Source of the DNA: a virus
IMG/VR virus record: IMGVR_UViG_3300013772_000008
Location: 1-52,077 of that record
Strand: one strand, 5' to 3'
Length of the DNA: 52,077 bases
Both the position numbers and the translations under genes were made by a program. The notes beneath the pieces were generated by a model. The model did not search any database, was not told the DNA's origin, and saw only the letters and a list, made by a program, of their open reading frames with translations. This document shows, one piece after another, positions 6,697-14,428 of the stretch (position 1 is the stretch's first letter; each line of letters begins with the position of its first letter).

Positions 6697-7594
6697 TGCG
6701 CAGCCCCAATCGCATAGCCGCAACGGCTGATTCCAGTGCAGCCACGCGGGGCGCGAGGTCCGATGGCGGCGGCTGCGGAACCGGTGGTGGTGGTGGCGGT
6801 TGCGGAACTGGCGGCGGGGCTGCCACGTAGGCACCGAGCACGTTATTCCCGGCGGGGTCCGCGTAGCCCTGCACTACCCACGGCCCATACGTCTTTTGAA
6901 TCCAAGCGACGATATCAGCGTTCTCCATGCCGGTAGAGTCCTCATACCAGCCCTGCCCAGTCGGGTCGCTGATTGTCTCAGCCACCTCGTGACCTTCGAC
7001 CATCGTCGCGCCGACGAACGGGTCACCCTGGTTGCAGCCCTGACAGTCGGAGGCCGGCTGAATGGTGTACAGCACCAGCACTCCGGCCACCATCATCGAG
7101 CTATGGTAGCCGCAATACGCGGAGCAACTGGAGGAGCCGCCGAGCTGCGAAACAACGCCGTCCGGCAGCATGAGCGAGTAGATGGTTGAACCGTCCGGGC
7201 CCGGAACCATGTTGGCCGTAATGATGCTTTGTAGGTACTGCTGCAACTGTGCGTCGGAGTACGTGCCAGGTGCCAACGCGGGCCCCTCGTAGCTGCCGAC
7301 AAATGCACCGCCTGAACAACCGGCATAGGTCAACTGGGAGAGATAACCGCGGGTCATCAGTTCCGTGCAGAACGTGACGAACTTGGCCCAGTCGCCCCAC
7401 CAGGTCGGACCGACACGTACCACCACCAGCTTGGGATGGGCGATGGTCAACCCATTGTGGAATTGCATGGTGTGAGCGCCGGCACGAAAGTCTACCGGTG
7501 TTGACACAAGGTCGCTATCATCCACCAGCGGCGTGATTTGCATGCCGTCAAATGGACCGATCTTCCGGGCCGCGTCAAACGCTGATTCAGCCAT
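6683..7594 (-). CDS. EXORDIUM/PHI-1-like protein with Zn-protease-type HExxE motif
   Basis: 303 residues. Residues 45-250 form one domain in which GHEVAETISDP (near 200) and GWYEDSTGMENADI (near 213) match the pattern HE-x-AE-x-x-TDP...WYD...E-x-D seen in the PHI-1/EXORDIUM family and its bacterial relatives; CSGGAFVGSY and CxxC pairs suggest disulphides. A Pro-rich linker (PPPVPQPPPPPPVPQPPP, about 258-275) joins it to a short coiled coil (LAPRVAALESAVAAMRLGL). No signal peptide is seen, so it may be a virion part that acts on the cell envelope. The HE...E residues could bind metal, but activity is unproven. The ATG overlaps the gene upstream by eight bases. Confidence 0.6.
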   Translation of the reverse strand: MAESAFDAARKIGPFDGMQITPLVDDSDLVSTPVDFRAGAHTMQFHNGLTIAHPKLVVVRVGPTWWGDWAKFVTFCTELMTRGYLSQLTYAGCSGGAFVGSYEGPALAPGTYSDAQLQQYLQSIITANMVPGPDGSTIYSLMLPDGVVSQLGGSSSCSAYCGYHSSMMVAGVLVLYTIQPASDCQGCNQGDPFVGATMVEGHEVAETISDPTGQGWYEDSTGMENADIVAWIQKTYGPWVVQGYADPAGNNVLGAYVAAPPPVPQPPPPPPVPQPPPSDLAPRVAALESAVAAMRLGLRNAGA

Positions 7595-7883
7595 CGTCTA
7601 CTTCCTTCCGCAAATGCTTGGACACGGTTATCGGCTCCCCGCGGATACGCGCGTCGCACCGGACGCAGATACCCGCATGGCGGCTGGACGTGCCCTTGAA
7701 CGAAATCTTGATATCGTCGGCCTCGGTGTAATTCTTGCAGTGAGCACAGATACCATCCTGAACCGATAACGGGATGATCAGCTCAGGCGCTTGCCCCGCA
7801 GCCGACGCCGTTCCCGGTATCTGCGGTGGCTCGTACTGCGGTGTGTGCGGGCGTTCGTCGTCGTCGAGGTGGGGATAGCCCAT
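7587..7883 (-). CDS. Zinc-ribbon protein, 98 residues
   Basis: Start MGYPHLDDDERPHTP lies one base after the TAA of the lipoprotein gene. A Pro-rich acidic N-terminal half is followed by CAHCKNY and CVRCDAR, a two-knuckle zinc ribbon, and a basic tail (ISKHLRKE-like). The stop overlaps the next ATG. Function unknown. Confidence 0.6.
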   Translation of the reverse strand: MGYPHLDDDERPHTPQYEPPQIPGTASAAGQAPELIIPLSVQDGICAHCKNYTEADDIKISFKGTSSRHAGICVRCDARIRGEPITVSKHLRKEVDDG

Positions 7884-7884
7884 C

Positions 7885-8547
7885 TTACTTAAACTCGATT
7901 TGCAGAATTGGGTGAATCTCCGCGCCGTTCGGGGCCACTCCACGCTGCGAATGGAGCCGGTCGAGGAACGCCACGCCGGTAACCGTCACTGCTCGGTTAA
8001 CCGTCACGAACCCCGTGGCGCTCGGTTGCCCTAACGCCGCGAGGATGTCCGCTCTCGCCTTTGCCATCTCGGCTCGCAGTTGTGGCGCGGCGCGAACGCA
8101 ATGCGCCGCGTCCGAGGACTCGATGATCATTGTGTGATGATTCGTCGGATCCGACAGCACGAGGTGGAAATCACCGTCGCTTTCAGCCTTCCAGTCGGTG
8201 ACCACGCCAGAGACGGTGTAGGTCGCGAGCTCTGCCGGTTTCACCCGTCCAACGGTGGGCAGCGTCGGCGGCGCTGGTATCGCCCGTAGCTGGTCGATGG
8301 TCGCCGGGACCGGCACGAAGTTCACGAGCCCAACGTCAGGATCGCTCAAGGTCTTGGTACCCCATCGTTCGACGCCGCAATGGACTTGCGAGAGGTCCTC
8401 GGGGGTTGAGCCTGGCGCGAGTCCCGCCGTTTGTGCGGCTGGCAGGTTTGGACCCGTCAGTTGCTCAGTGTCCCCGCCCTGGCAGGCAGCCAACAGAACC
8501 GTTGCGACGAGGGAAACGCCGGCAACGGCGAGTACCAGCTTCTTCAC
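7885..8547 (-). CDS. Lipoprotein with signal peptide, bacterial OB-like family
   Basis: 220 residues. The N-terminus MKKLVLAVAGVSLVATVLLAAC is a textbook lipoprotein signal with lipobox LLAAC (Cys22). The mature part contains CGVERWGTKTLSDPD (near 57-71) and DFHLVLSDP (near 126-134), a pattern found in small bacterial OB-fold-like proteins of unknown role. The product should be tethered to the outer face of the host membrane. It lies among membrane microproteins between tail and lysis genes, so superinfection exclusion or a lysis accessory role is conceivable; neither is shown. Confidence 0.7.
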   Translation of the reverse strand: MKKLVLAVAGVSLVATVLLAACQGGDTEQLTGPNLPAAQTAGLAPGSTPEDLSQVHCGVERWGTKTLSDPDVGLVNFVPVPATIDQLRAIPAPPTLPTVGRVKPAELATYTVSGVVTDWKAESDGDFHLVLSDPTNHHTMIIESSDAAHCVRAAPQLRAEMAKARADILAALGQPSATGFVTVNRAVTVTGVAFLDRLHSQRGVAPNGAEIHPILQIEFK

Positions 8548-8870
8548 TTCAGCCCCCCTGATCCGGTGCGCGGTAGCCGCGGCGTTGACGTAATCACCGG
8601 TGGCGCGATCGTCGGCGTCGGAGGCGCTGGCGTAACCGTCGCTGTAACAACGGTCGTCGCCGTACGTGTGACCAGCGGGGTCACGATGACCGGCACAGGC
8701 GGTGGAGTCGGGAAAGGTGTCCGGATAGCTATCGGCGTCGGCGTGGCTGTAGCGGTCACTGTAGGCACTCGCGGCGGGTTGCCGCTACCGAGCGCGATGC
8801 AGGCGCCAGCCGTAGCGATGCCCGCAAGCAGAACACCCGCACCAACGCCGGCGAGAAGTTTGAGGTTCAT
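8544..8870 (-). CDS. Secreted or membrane-anchored Thr/Pro-rich protein, 108 residues
   Basis: ATG at 8870 overlaps the stop of the 21-residue gene upstream (ATGA). Residues 1-28 are hydrophobic (MNLKLLAGVGAGVLLAGIAT), a signal anchor. The rest is a low-complexity Thr/Pro/Val stalk (TPTPIAIRTPFPTPPPVPV and similar), like a cell-wall-spanning spacer. Its TGA overlaps the lipoprotein start. A spanin-like or envelope function is possible but not supported by a motif. Confidence 0.6.
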   Translation of the reverse strand: MNLKLLAGVGAGVLLAGIATAGACIALGSGNPPRVPTVTATATPTPIAIRTPFPTPPPVPVIVTPLVTRTATTVVTATVTPAPPTPTIAPPVITSTPRLPRTGSGGLK

Positions 8871-8932
8871 AGCACCACGACGATCAAAACGATTAGCAGG
8901 ATTATCACAATCATGCCCGCACTGACATACAC
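8867..8932 (-). CDS. Hydrophobic microprotein, 21 residues
   Basis: GTG at 8932 with GGGGGAGAG upstream; TGA overlaps the next ATG. The product is almost all Ile, Leu and Val after the first six residues, i.e. a single bare membrane span. Both junctions are tightly coupled, which argues that it is real despite its size. It could be a holin-like or membrane-modifying peptide. Confidence 0.5.
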   Translation of the reverse strand: MYVSAGMIVIILLIVLIVVVL

Positions 8933-8935
8933 GGC

Positions 8936-9043
8936 TTACTCTCCCCCGTGCCGTAACTCGCCGTACCAGCGCCACTCCGCAAGCGCCACGACGGCAGCCG
9001 CTCCGGCAAACGCCCCAACCAGGAACGCCAGAACTACGCTCAC
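8936..9043 (-). CDS. Single-span membrane microprotein, 35 residues
   Basis: GTG at 9043 overlaps the stop upstream (GTGA). Residues 2-22 (SVVLAFLVGAFAGAAAVVAL) form one membrane helix; a short charged tail ends GELRHGGE. Three bases separate its stop from the next GTG. Function unknown; part of a run of membrane microproteins at 8544-10017. Confidence 0.55.
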   Translation of the reverse strand: MSVVLAFLVGAFAGAAAVVALAEWRWYGELRHGGE

Positions 9044-9444
9044 AATGACCTCGCAATCATCTCGCGCACCCGCTCCGCATCCACCGCCGGGAACGGGACC
9101 ACCGGCCCGAATACCAGCCGTCGTGAATCGAAAAACGCGTCCAGTTCCGCCCGCTGCCAATCGCGTATCGGGAGCCCTGGGAGTAGGAGCCGCAACCGAG
9201 CGCATGAGACACGCGGCGCGTTGGTCCGCGGCTTTGAGACTTTGCAGGCACCTTTCGCGCCTCGCTCGCAGGACTGTAATGCAATCTCACGAGTAGTCGG
9301 CTCCCATAGCACTTGCAGATAGTCCGGCTGTCCGAGTAGACCCCAAGCGGCCGGCGTGAGCTCAACACCACCAGCCCGCAGCCGGCAATAGGCTGCCTCC
9401 GGCGTGCTGCCTCTGGACTTACCGACCAGCTCAAAGTCTGCCAC
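9040..9444 (-). CDS. Hypothetical protein, 134 residues
   Basis: Starts at GTG 9444, four bases after the stop of the previous gene, so initiation is probably by re-start after termination; the GGAGG is too close to act normally. The protein (MADFELVGKSRGSTPEAAYC...) is soluble, has five cysteines and an Arg-rich second half. No motif recognised. Confidence 0.5.
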   Translation of the reverse strand: MADFELVGKSRGSTPEAAYCRLRAGGVELTPAAWGLLGQPDYLQVLWEPTTREIALQSCERGAKGACKVSKPRTNAPRVSCARLRLLLPGLPIRDWQRAELDAFFDSRRLVFGPVVPFPAVDAERVREMIARSL

Positions 9445-9448
9445 CTCC

Positions 9449-9598
9449 TCACGGCCTGTGTGCGTGGCCCAGCACGTAGAAGATCAGCCACGCACCGAGA
9501 CACAGGATTCCCAGCACGACCAGGACCGTCACCAGTGTCGCAAACGAGATTCCAACATCACTCCCCGTTGCTGCTAACAGAATCGCTAACCCGATCAT
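9449..9598 (-). CDS. Membrane microprotein, 49 residues, two spans
   Basis: ATG at 9598 with an excellent AAAGGAG seven bases upstream. MIGLAILLAATGSD is a short hydrophobic head and TLVTVLVVLGILCLGAWLIF a clear membrane helix, ending GHAHRP. The layout resembles small class II/III holins. With the neighbouring membrane genes it may belong to the lysis set. Confidence 0.6.
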   Translation of the reverse strand: MIGLAILLAATGSDVGISFATLVTVLVVLGILCLGAWLIFYVLGHAHRP

Positions 9599-9651
9599 GC
9601 CGTTACTCCTTTATCCTTTGACTACCACTTTACGCTATCTGCCGATCCTGC

Positions 9652-10017
9652 TCATCTTTTACTTGACGCCCAAAACATCCGGAATGCTCGTCTGTGTATC
9701 CAGGACGCTAGTAGTCCGCGACCCGTGATAATTACCAGCGCTACTATCTGCCAAAGCTGTGCACCAGGGTTTGGCGTCGGCCAGTATAGGAGGTCCACGT
9801 CGGCAACTAACATCGGCAGGAGGGCCACGAAGATTAACAACTCGCTCCACGGCAGGAACGACGCCGTTCTCCATTCGGCTTGTGTAGAAAGGCGTTGTTT
9901 CGTGCGGTGACGATACTTGAGAGCCAGTAACGCGAGCGCAGCGTAAATCAGTACGGCAAGCACGTTGACGACTAGCCTAGCAATAACCCCAGTATCCCAA
10001 TACGGTCCGCGTTTCAT
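9652..10017 (-). CDS. Polytopic membrane protein, 121 residues
   Basis: ATG at 10017 with GGAG ten bases upstream. Three hydrophobic stretches near residues 10-33, 56-75 and 87-105 separated by basic loops (KYRHRTKQR; HRRAF) indicate a three-span protein with positive-inside loops. Family not recognised; holin or exclusion functions are possible given the neighbours. Confidence 0.6.
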   Translation of the reverse strand: MKRGPYWDTGVIARLVVNVLAVLIYAALALLALKYRHRTKQRLSTQAEWRTASFLPWSELLIFVALLPMLVADVDLLYWPTPNPGAQLWQIVALVIITGRGLLASWIHRRAFRMFWASSKR

Positions 10018-10047
10018 GCCGGGTTGACTCCGTTCTTGAGAAGCCCG

Positions 10048-10608
10048 TTACTCCGAACTGATATTGCCTGCCGCCACCGTAGCTGCCACCTTTGCCGCCC
10101 GCGCGGTGGTGGCCGCGGCGACAACTGCGGCATCTGCGGCGGCATCTGCGGCCGCTGCGGCGGCGGTATCGGCGGCCACGACCGCATCGTGCGCCGCAGC
10201 CGTTACCGCCTTGGCAGCGACCGCAGCGGCAGCGGTCACAGCGTCCGCGGCTGCTGTAGCAGCGGCAGCTACGGCAGCGGCAGCAGCAGCGCTCCCCCGT
10301 TCGAGCACGTCGATCCGACGCTTCAGCCCCACGATCTCGGCTGAGGCGGTGCGCCCGGTTTCCGCACAGTCAACGAGCTTGGCAAGCAGTTCGTCGGCCC
10401 GCCGTTGCAGCGGTTCAACGAGTTTGGCCTGCTCCTGCCAGAACTCCACTTTCGCAATCAGATCGCTGTCGGAGAGCGCGGACAGTTGCTTGCGTACCGT
10501 GGGCGCGTTGAGCACGTAATATTGAAAGATGGACCAGGTGAGCCCGCCAACGCCCACCAGCGCCAGCACCCACGGGAGCGCTTGTCCGAGGATTGCCGCG
10601 TTAATCAT
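10048..10608 (-). CDS. Membrane-anchored coiled-coil protein with Ala-rich tail
   Basis: 186 residues; ATG overlaps the stop of the baseplate gene (ATGA). Residues 8-32 form one membrane helix (LPWVLALVGVGGLTWSIFQY). Residues 40-105 form a coiled coil (Leu/Ala heptads with KVEFWQEQAKLVEPL and LKRRIDVLERG). The last 80 residues are almost pure Ala with Val, Thr, Asp and Lys, an unbroken helix. The shape, anchor plus long rod, resembles an inner-membrane spanin or a holin with a rod; the composition may also reflect repeat expansion. Function inferred only loosely. Confidence 0.55.
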   Translation of the reverse strand: MINAAILGQALPWVLALVGVGGLTWSIFQYYVLNAPTVRKQLSALSDSDLIAKVEFWQEQAKLVEPLQRRADELLAKLVDCAETGRTASAEIVGLKRRIDVLERGSAAAAAAVAAAATAAADAVTAAAAVAAKAVTAAAHDAVVAADTAAAAAADAAADAAVVAAATTARAAKVAATVAAGNISSE

Positions 10609-11783
10609 TGCTTTGCTCCACTAACAGGCGAGGTCTTCCACGCTATCTGTTGCGCCGATCGCTGCAAATCGAGGAGCCCCCGGAACATCGACCGCGGGTA
10701 GTTCTGCAGCGTGACCTCCAGCGTTCCGTAGATGGACCCGCCCACCGGCATGGCGTCATAAGAAGTCCCGACGATCATCGCCGGCGGCTGGTCCCCGACC
10801 TGGACCCACTCGCCGAAGCGCGGTAACCACGGGTCTGCCTCGGAGCCACCCGGCCGCGGCAGTCCCCGCCCGATACGTCGAATCGCACCGGCCACCCGTG
10901 GCGTACTCAAATAGGCAAGCTGGGTGTCGCGGAATTGTGTTGCTGCAACGGCGGTCACCGTGCCGCCCTGGAGGAGTGTGGAACGGCTAATGCCGTAGAG
11001 TCCCACGGTTGCGGGGTTGCTGCCGAGCGGCGTGGTGGCGATAACTGGCGGGTTAGCGGCAGGGAATACGGTATAGCGCACGGCAACAGAGCCGTACAGG
11101 TCGGTGTAATCCTCGTCCCACTGGGGGACCGAATCGTCAAAGCCCATCTGATACTGGACCTGCTGCGGCACGCTGCGCGCCTGCCACGAGGCTAGCCGGT
11201 TTTCCCACACCGCCCAGTCGTAGGGGATGGCGGCAACGCCGGAGCCAGTGCCCTCGGTCGAAAACTGCGCGATGACCTGCGCCGGAAAGAACCCGTCAAC
11301 TTCGGTCGGCGCGTGCATGATGTTGGTGTCGCCAAACGTATAGGGGTTCACCTGCAGCAGCGGCGCGGCTTGCACGAGCACGGCTTGTAGCAGGCTCCCC
11401 GCGCTCTGCAGCGTGGAACTGGTCCCGGTGTACCAGTTATCTTTGACGGCGTGGATACCGTAGCCGGTCGCGCTGAATCCTCTAATCTCGCCGCTTGCGG
11501 GCCGCGCCGGAATCAGCAAGCGCCCCTCGAAGCAGGTGTATCCGCCGATGGTCAGGGTGACGTGAGACAGTCCTTGAATTTCAATCGGCCGCGGCAGATA
11601 GCCGTACTCCGCGCCGCGCACGTCCCACACGTCCGGGTCACGCAAGCCGACGTTCAGCGCCTGGAAGCCGCCCGGGCCAGTGGTAAACTTCAAACTCGTA
11701 ATATCGGGGTTGATGTCAAGCGAATGCTGAAGTCCGTGCGCTGGGAGCGGTGCGTAAAGGTTGAGCGAGAATAATTCAGGCAT
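10605..11783 (-). CDS. Tail-tip or baseplate protein
   Basis: 392 residues from ATG 11783 (a GTG directly before it at 11786 is an alternative); the ATG overlaps the TGA of the distal tail gene. The order after it of a TMP, a 93-residue linker gene and a large distal tail protein is that of siphovirus tail tips, where this slot holds the tail-associated hub or ReqiPepy6 gp37-like protein. Beta-rich N-terminal half (LFSLNLYAPLPAHGLQHS; VTLTIGGYTCFEGRLLIPA) is typical of hub domains. No peptidase motif seen. Confidence 0.65.
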   Translation of the reverse strand: MPELFSLNLYAPLPAHGLQHSLDINPDITSLKFTTGPGGFQALNVGLRDPDVWDVRGAEYGYLPRPIEIQGLSHVTLTIGGYTCFEGRLLIPARPASGEIRGFSATGYGIHAVKDNWYTGTSSTLQSAGSLLQAVLVQAAPLLQVNPYTFGDTNIMHAPTEVDGFFPAQVIAQFSTEGTGSGVAAIPYDWAVWENRLASWQARSVPQQVQYQMGFDDSVPQWDEDYTDLYGSVAVRYTVFPAANPPVIATTPLGSNPATVGLYGISRSTLLQGGTVTAVAATQFRDTQLAYLSTPRVAGAIRRIGRGLPRPGGSEADPWLPRFGEWVQVGDQPPAMIVGTSYDAMPVGGSIYGTLEVTLQNYPRSMFRGLLDLQRSAQQIAWKTSPVSGAKQ

Positions 11784-14050
11784 CACGTAGTTCCGCGAGG
11801 GATGCGGAATCGAGGCACGTAGGTCAACTGCAACGTATACGTCTGATTCGTGGTGTCAACGCTGCCGCCCACGGCCTCGGTAAACACCGCTACCTGACAG
11901 CCGCCAATCGGTAGCAGGAACCGCCCCTTGACCGCTGCCTGCCCTTGGACCACGGCGCTGCCATCGGTGAGCGTGACGCCCGCCCGGAGGTCGCGGCGCG
12001 TGTCGGCTATCCAGGTGCGTTGCGTCCAGAGCTGAAGCCCGGACACCTCCGTGTGTAGCTGCGTCTCGTGGTGGGGCAGCAGCACCACCCCGGCAATGTC
12101 AGTCGCTGCCGGATTCGAGTGCGTAGACGAGACCTGCACCAGCAATTGCCATGCGGGCAGCGATAGCGCCTCAGTCCGGCTTACTGGCGGCAGTGTTAAC
12201 GTGCCGAGATTAACCAACTCCCATGTGCTGTTACCCAACACCAGCGATACAGCGCGACCGGCGACATAGGACGGGACCGGCGCGGAGAGCGCGGTCAACG
12301 GCAGTAGCTGGGGCAGCGCCGTGAGTGCGCTGGGCCCGCCGGGCGGATTGCCGCCAGTGCCGCCGCTGCCGGTTATGGTCACCGAGGTCGCTGTGCCGGT
12401 GGCATCGGTGACGTAGGCCCAGGCTCCTGCGGGGGTGAGATAATAGATGCGCTGCGTCGTCGGCTTGCCGCTGATCGTCCAGTTGACGACCAGATTTTGG
12501 CCGGTTGCTACCGTAGCGAAAGCCGAGAGGCTTGGCGCCCCCAGATTGGCACTCGCGTCCAACTCGACAACCTGCACGGTATAGGAGCCTACAGCTATAG
12601 TTCCGAGGCTACCGCTGCCGACGGCGGTTACTCCTGTTGCTACTCCGATAGGCGCGTTGGCCGTACGTGCCAGCGCGAAGATGTCAAACACGCCCGCCTG
12701 ATAGGCCCCCGTGACGGGCTGCGTTACCGTCGCCAGCGAGCGGAACGTGCCGTCAGGCGTCATGCGCGGTGTCGCGCCGCCCAGCGCGGTGGTATCGGTG
12801 AAATTCGTCGGGCTGGTGCGCGTGAGCGTCGGTGAGGTCGCGCCGGTGAGACTCGACGTCCACGTCACCGCGCCCTGCACGGCTGCGGCGAGCGTGCCGG
12901 CAAAGGTGATGATGAGCGGGTCTCCCGCTATCCCCGAACCGGTGACCGTGGCGTTGCCTGCTCCAACCGAGGCGAGCGCGGTAAACGCCGCTTGCACCGC
13001 CTGCGCCTGAGCAAGATAGCTAATCGCCGCGGTCGTGTTCGCGCCAAACGTCAGCGTGTAAGTGCCGCCGGTCGCGCCACCGAAGTAGAGCGCGTAGGTA
13101 GTCGGTACGGCCGCCGTGGTGCGCTGTACCGGCGTAAAGTCGGTTGACGCCATGCCGGGTGCGCTTCGCACGCCCATATGCACGCGGTTAACGACGGCCT
13201 TACTGGTGTTGCTGCCGGGAAGCGCCCCCGCCGGAGTGACCGTGCCGGTATCAATGAAGCTGCCAGCCGATGGCGGCAACGAGGCGATCAGCAGTTCGGC
13301 GCCCGTCGTGCGCCCGTAGACTTTCCAGCCGCTCACCCCGGGCTGCAGATTCCAGTTCAGGCTGTTGCTGTTGGTGGCGCCCGCGCCGGTGGTAACCGAC
13401 ACTTCGGCACAAGCAAGCGTCTCGCCGCCCCCGCCGGTCGCGCTTACGCGGTAGTAAAACGCCGTCGTCGCTGCCAGCGTGCCGCCAGCGGTCGAGGTGG
13501 TGACCGCCAGCCCGGTAGGTGTCGGCAATGCCCCGGCCGGTCCGGTATCGACCAGCGTGGCCTGGCAGAGCGCGGGCAGGTCGCCGGTGACGTTGGTGAT
13601 AAATACCCCGTTGCCGCCGTTGGTGAGCGTGCCCGAGGTTGTGCCGACAACTGGAGCGCCGCGTGCCCAGGGGAGGGTTGCTAGGGTAAGCACATACCGG
13701 CGGCCGGGACTCGGACCGAAGTCCTCAGCGGTAAGCAGCAGCGTGCCGCCCTTGACGTCGAAATAGACCGGCGTTGTGGAATCGAGCAGGGTGACTGTTA
13801 GCGCTACCGGCGAGCCGATCCACGTAGCGCCAATACCGACCGCCCGCTGCGCCTGCCAGAGTTGGGTTTCAATCAACCGCGCCGTGTCGAGCGAGGCGGC
13901 CATGGTCGCGCCCTGAATAAAGAGATTGATCTTGATCTGTCGTTCGCTGGAACCGGGGTTGAAATCGCCCAGGTCCAGCCCGCCAAACTCGATAAAGCAA
14001 GTCGGCGGGTTCATCAGGTTCACGGAGCCAAGCGTTACAGCGGTTGCCAT
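11783..14050 (-). CDS. Distal tail-like protein with added beta domains
   Basis: 755 residues, ATG in TGATG overlap with the gene before. Residues 1-135 resemble a distal tail protein N-terminal domain (FIEFGGLDLGDFNPG; RRYVLTLATLPWARG). Then come fibronectin-like repeats (LPTPTGLAVTTSTAGGTLAA; WNLQPGVSGWKVYGR) and a 'TYTLTFGANTTAAISY...AVQAAF' domain near 325-385, also found in the tail tube protein at 21091. The C-terminal 130 residues (QLHTEVSGLQLWTQRTW; YTLQLTYVPRFRIP) look like the second half of the distal tail fold. It would join the tube to the tip hub, with the insertions exposed, perhaps for adhesion. Confidence 0.7.
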   Translation of the reverse strand: MATAVTLGSVNLMNPPTCFIEFGGLDLGDFNPGSSERQIKINLFIQGATMAASLDTARLIETQLWQAQRAVGIGATWIGSPVALTVTLLDSTTPVYFDVKGGTLLLTAEDFGPSPGRRYVLTLATLPWARGAPVVGTTSGTLTNGGNGVFITNVTGDLPALCQATLVDTGPAGALPTPTGLAVTTSTAGGTLAATTAFYYRVSATGGGGETLACAEVSVTTGAGATNSNSLNWNLQPGVSGWKVYGRTTGAELLIASLPPSAGSFIDTGTVTPAGALPGSNTSKAVVNRVHMGVRSAPGMASTDFTPVQRTTAAVPTTYALYFGGATGGTYTLTFGANTTAAISYLAQAQAVQAAFTALASVGAGNATVTGSGIAGDPLIITFAGTLAAAVQGAVTWTSSLTGATSPTLTRTSPTNFTDTTALGGATPRMTPDGTFRSLATVTQPVTGAYQAGVFDIFALARTANAPIGVATGVTAVGSGSLGTIAVGSYTVQVVELDASANLGAPSLSAFATVATGQNLVVNWTISGKPTTQRIYYLTPAGAWAYVTDATGTATSVTITGSGGTGGNPPGGPSALTALPQLLPLTALSAPVPSYVAGRAVSLVLGNSTWELVNLGTLTLPPVSRTEALSLPAWQLLVQVSSTHSNPAATDIAGVVLLPHHETQLHTEVSGLQLWTQRTWIADTRRDLRAGVTLTDGSAVVQGQAAVKGRFLLPIGGCQVAVFTEAVGGSVDTTNQTYTLQLTYVPRFRIPRGTT

Positions 14051-14331
14051 CAGCTCAGCTCCTGGCCGACGATGGCAACAATGGACGCCCCGCCCTGCTG
14101 ATCGGCAAGCGCCTGTTGCAACGCGTTATTGGCAATCCATTGCCGCGCTAAGAAGCGGTTACCACTGAACCGGCTGAGCAGGTTCGGACCGTCGTAGTTA
14201 TAGACGCGGTGATTCAGCGTTTGCAGCGGCACGGTCGTATCCTGACACCCCGTGCCGAGTAGCCAATTCTCGCAGACGGTCACGGTAACGATGCCGCCTG
14301 CCAGTGCTGCCGCGTAGATTCCGACTGCCAT
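14050..14331 (-). CDS. Small tail protein between tape measure and distal tail genes
   Basis: 93 residues, ATG at 14331 with GGAGG nine bases upstream. An in-frame extension to 14409 crosses the HNH promoter and is rejected. The sequence has a hydrophobic N-terminus (MAVGIYAAALAGGIVTVTV) with two Cys and an Asn/Arg-rich centre (YNYDGPNLLSRFSGNRFLAR). The position suggests a tail accessory protein. The base before its ATG follows a TGA (14333-14335) that is probably the original end of the tape measure gene. Confidence 0.6.
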   Translation of the reverse strand: MAVGIYAAALAGGIVTVTVCENWLLGTGCQDTTVPLQTLNHRVYNYDGPNLLSRFSGNRFLARQWIANNALQQALADQQGGASIVAIVGQELS

Positions 14332-14350
14332 GTCAGGCCGCCTCCATTCG

Positions 14351-14359
14351 TGGTAAAAT
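14351..14359 (+). promoter_or_regulatory. Extended -10 promoter of cassette 2 (HNH)
   Basis: TGGTAAAAT, i.e. TG-n-TAAAAT, 69 bases upstream of the ATG at 14429; no clear -35. Same class as the promoters at 1521, 20264 and 40483. Confidence 0.5.
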
Positions 14360-14373
14360 AGAGGCGTGAAAGT

Positions 14374-14402
14374 GCCGCGGCGGTACGTGAATACCCCGCG
14401 GC
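14374..14402 (+). promoter_or_regulatory. Leader hairpin of the HNH gene
   Basis: GCCGCGG (14374-14380) and CCGCGGC (14396-14402) form a perfect 7-bp stem with a 15-base loop in the untranslated leader, ending 26 bases before the start codon. It could slow elongation or affect initiation. Confidence 0.4.
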
Positions 14403-14428
14403 GTGGCAACAGAAGCTGGAGGCTTCCG

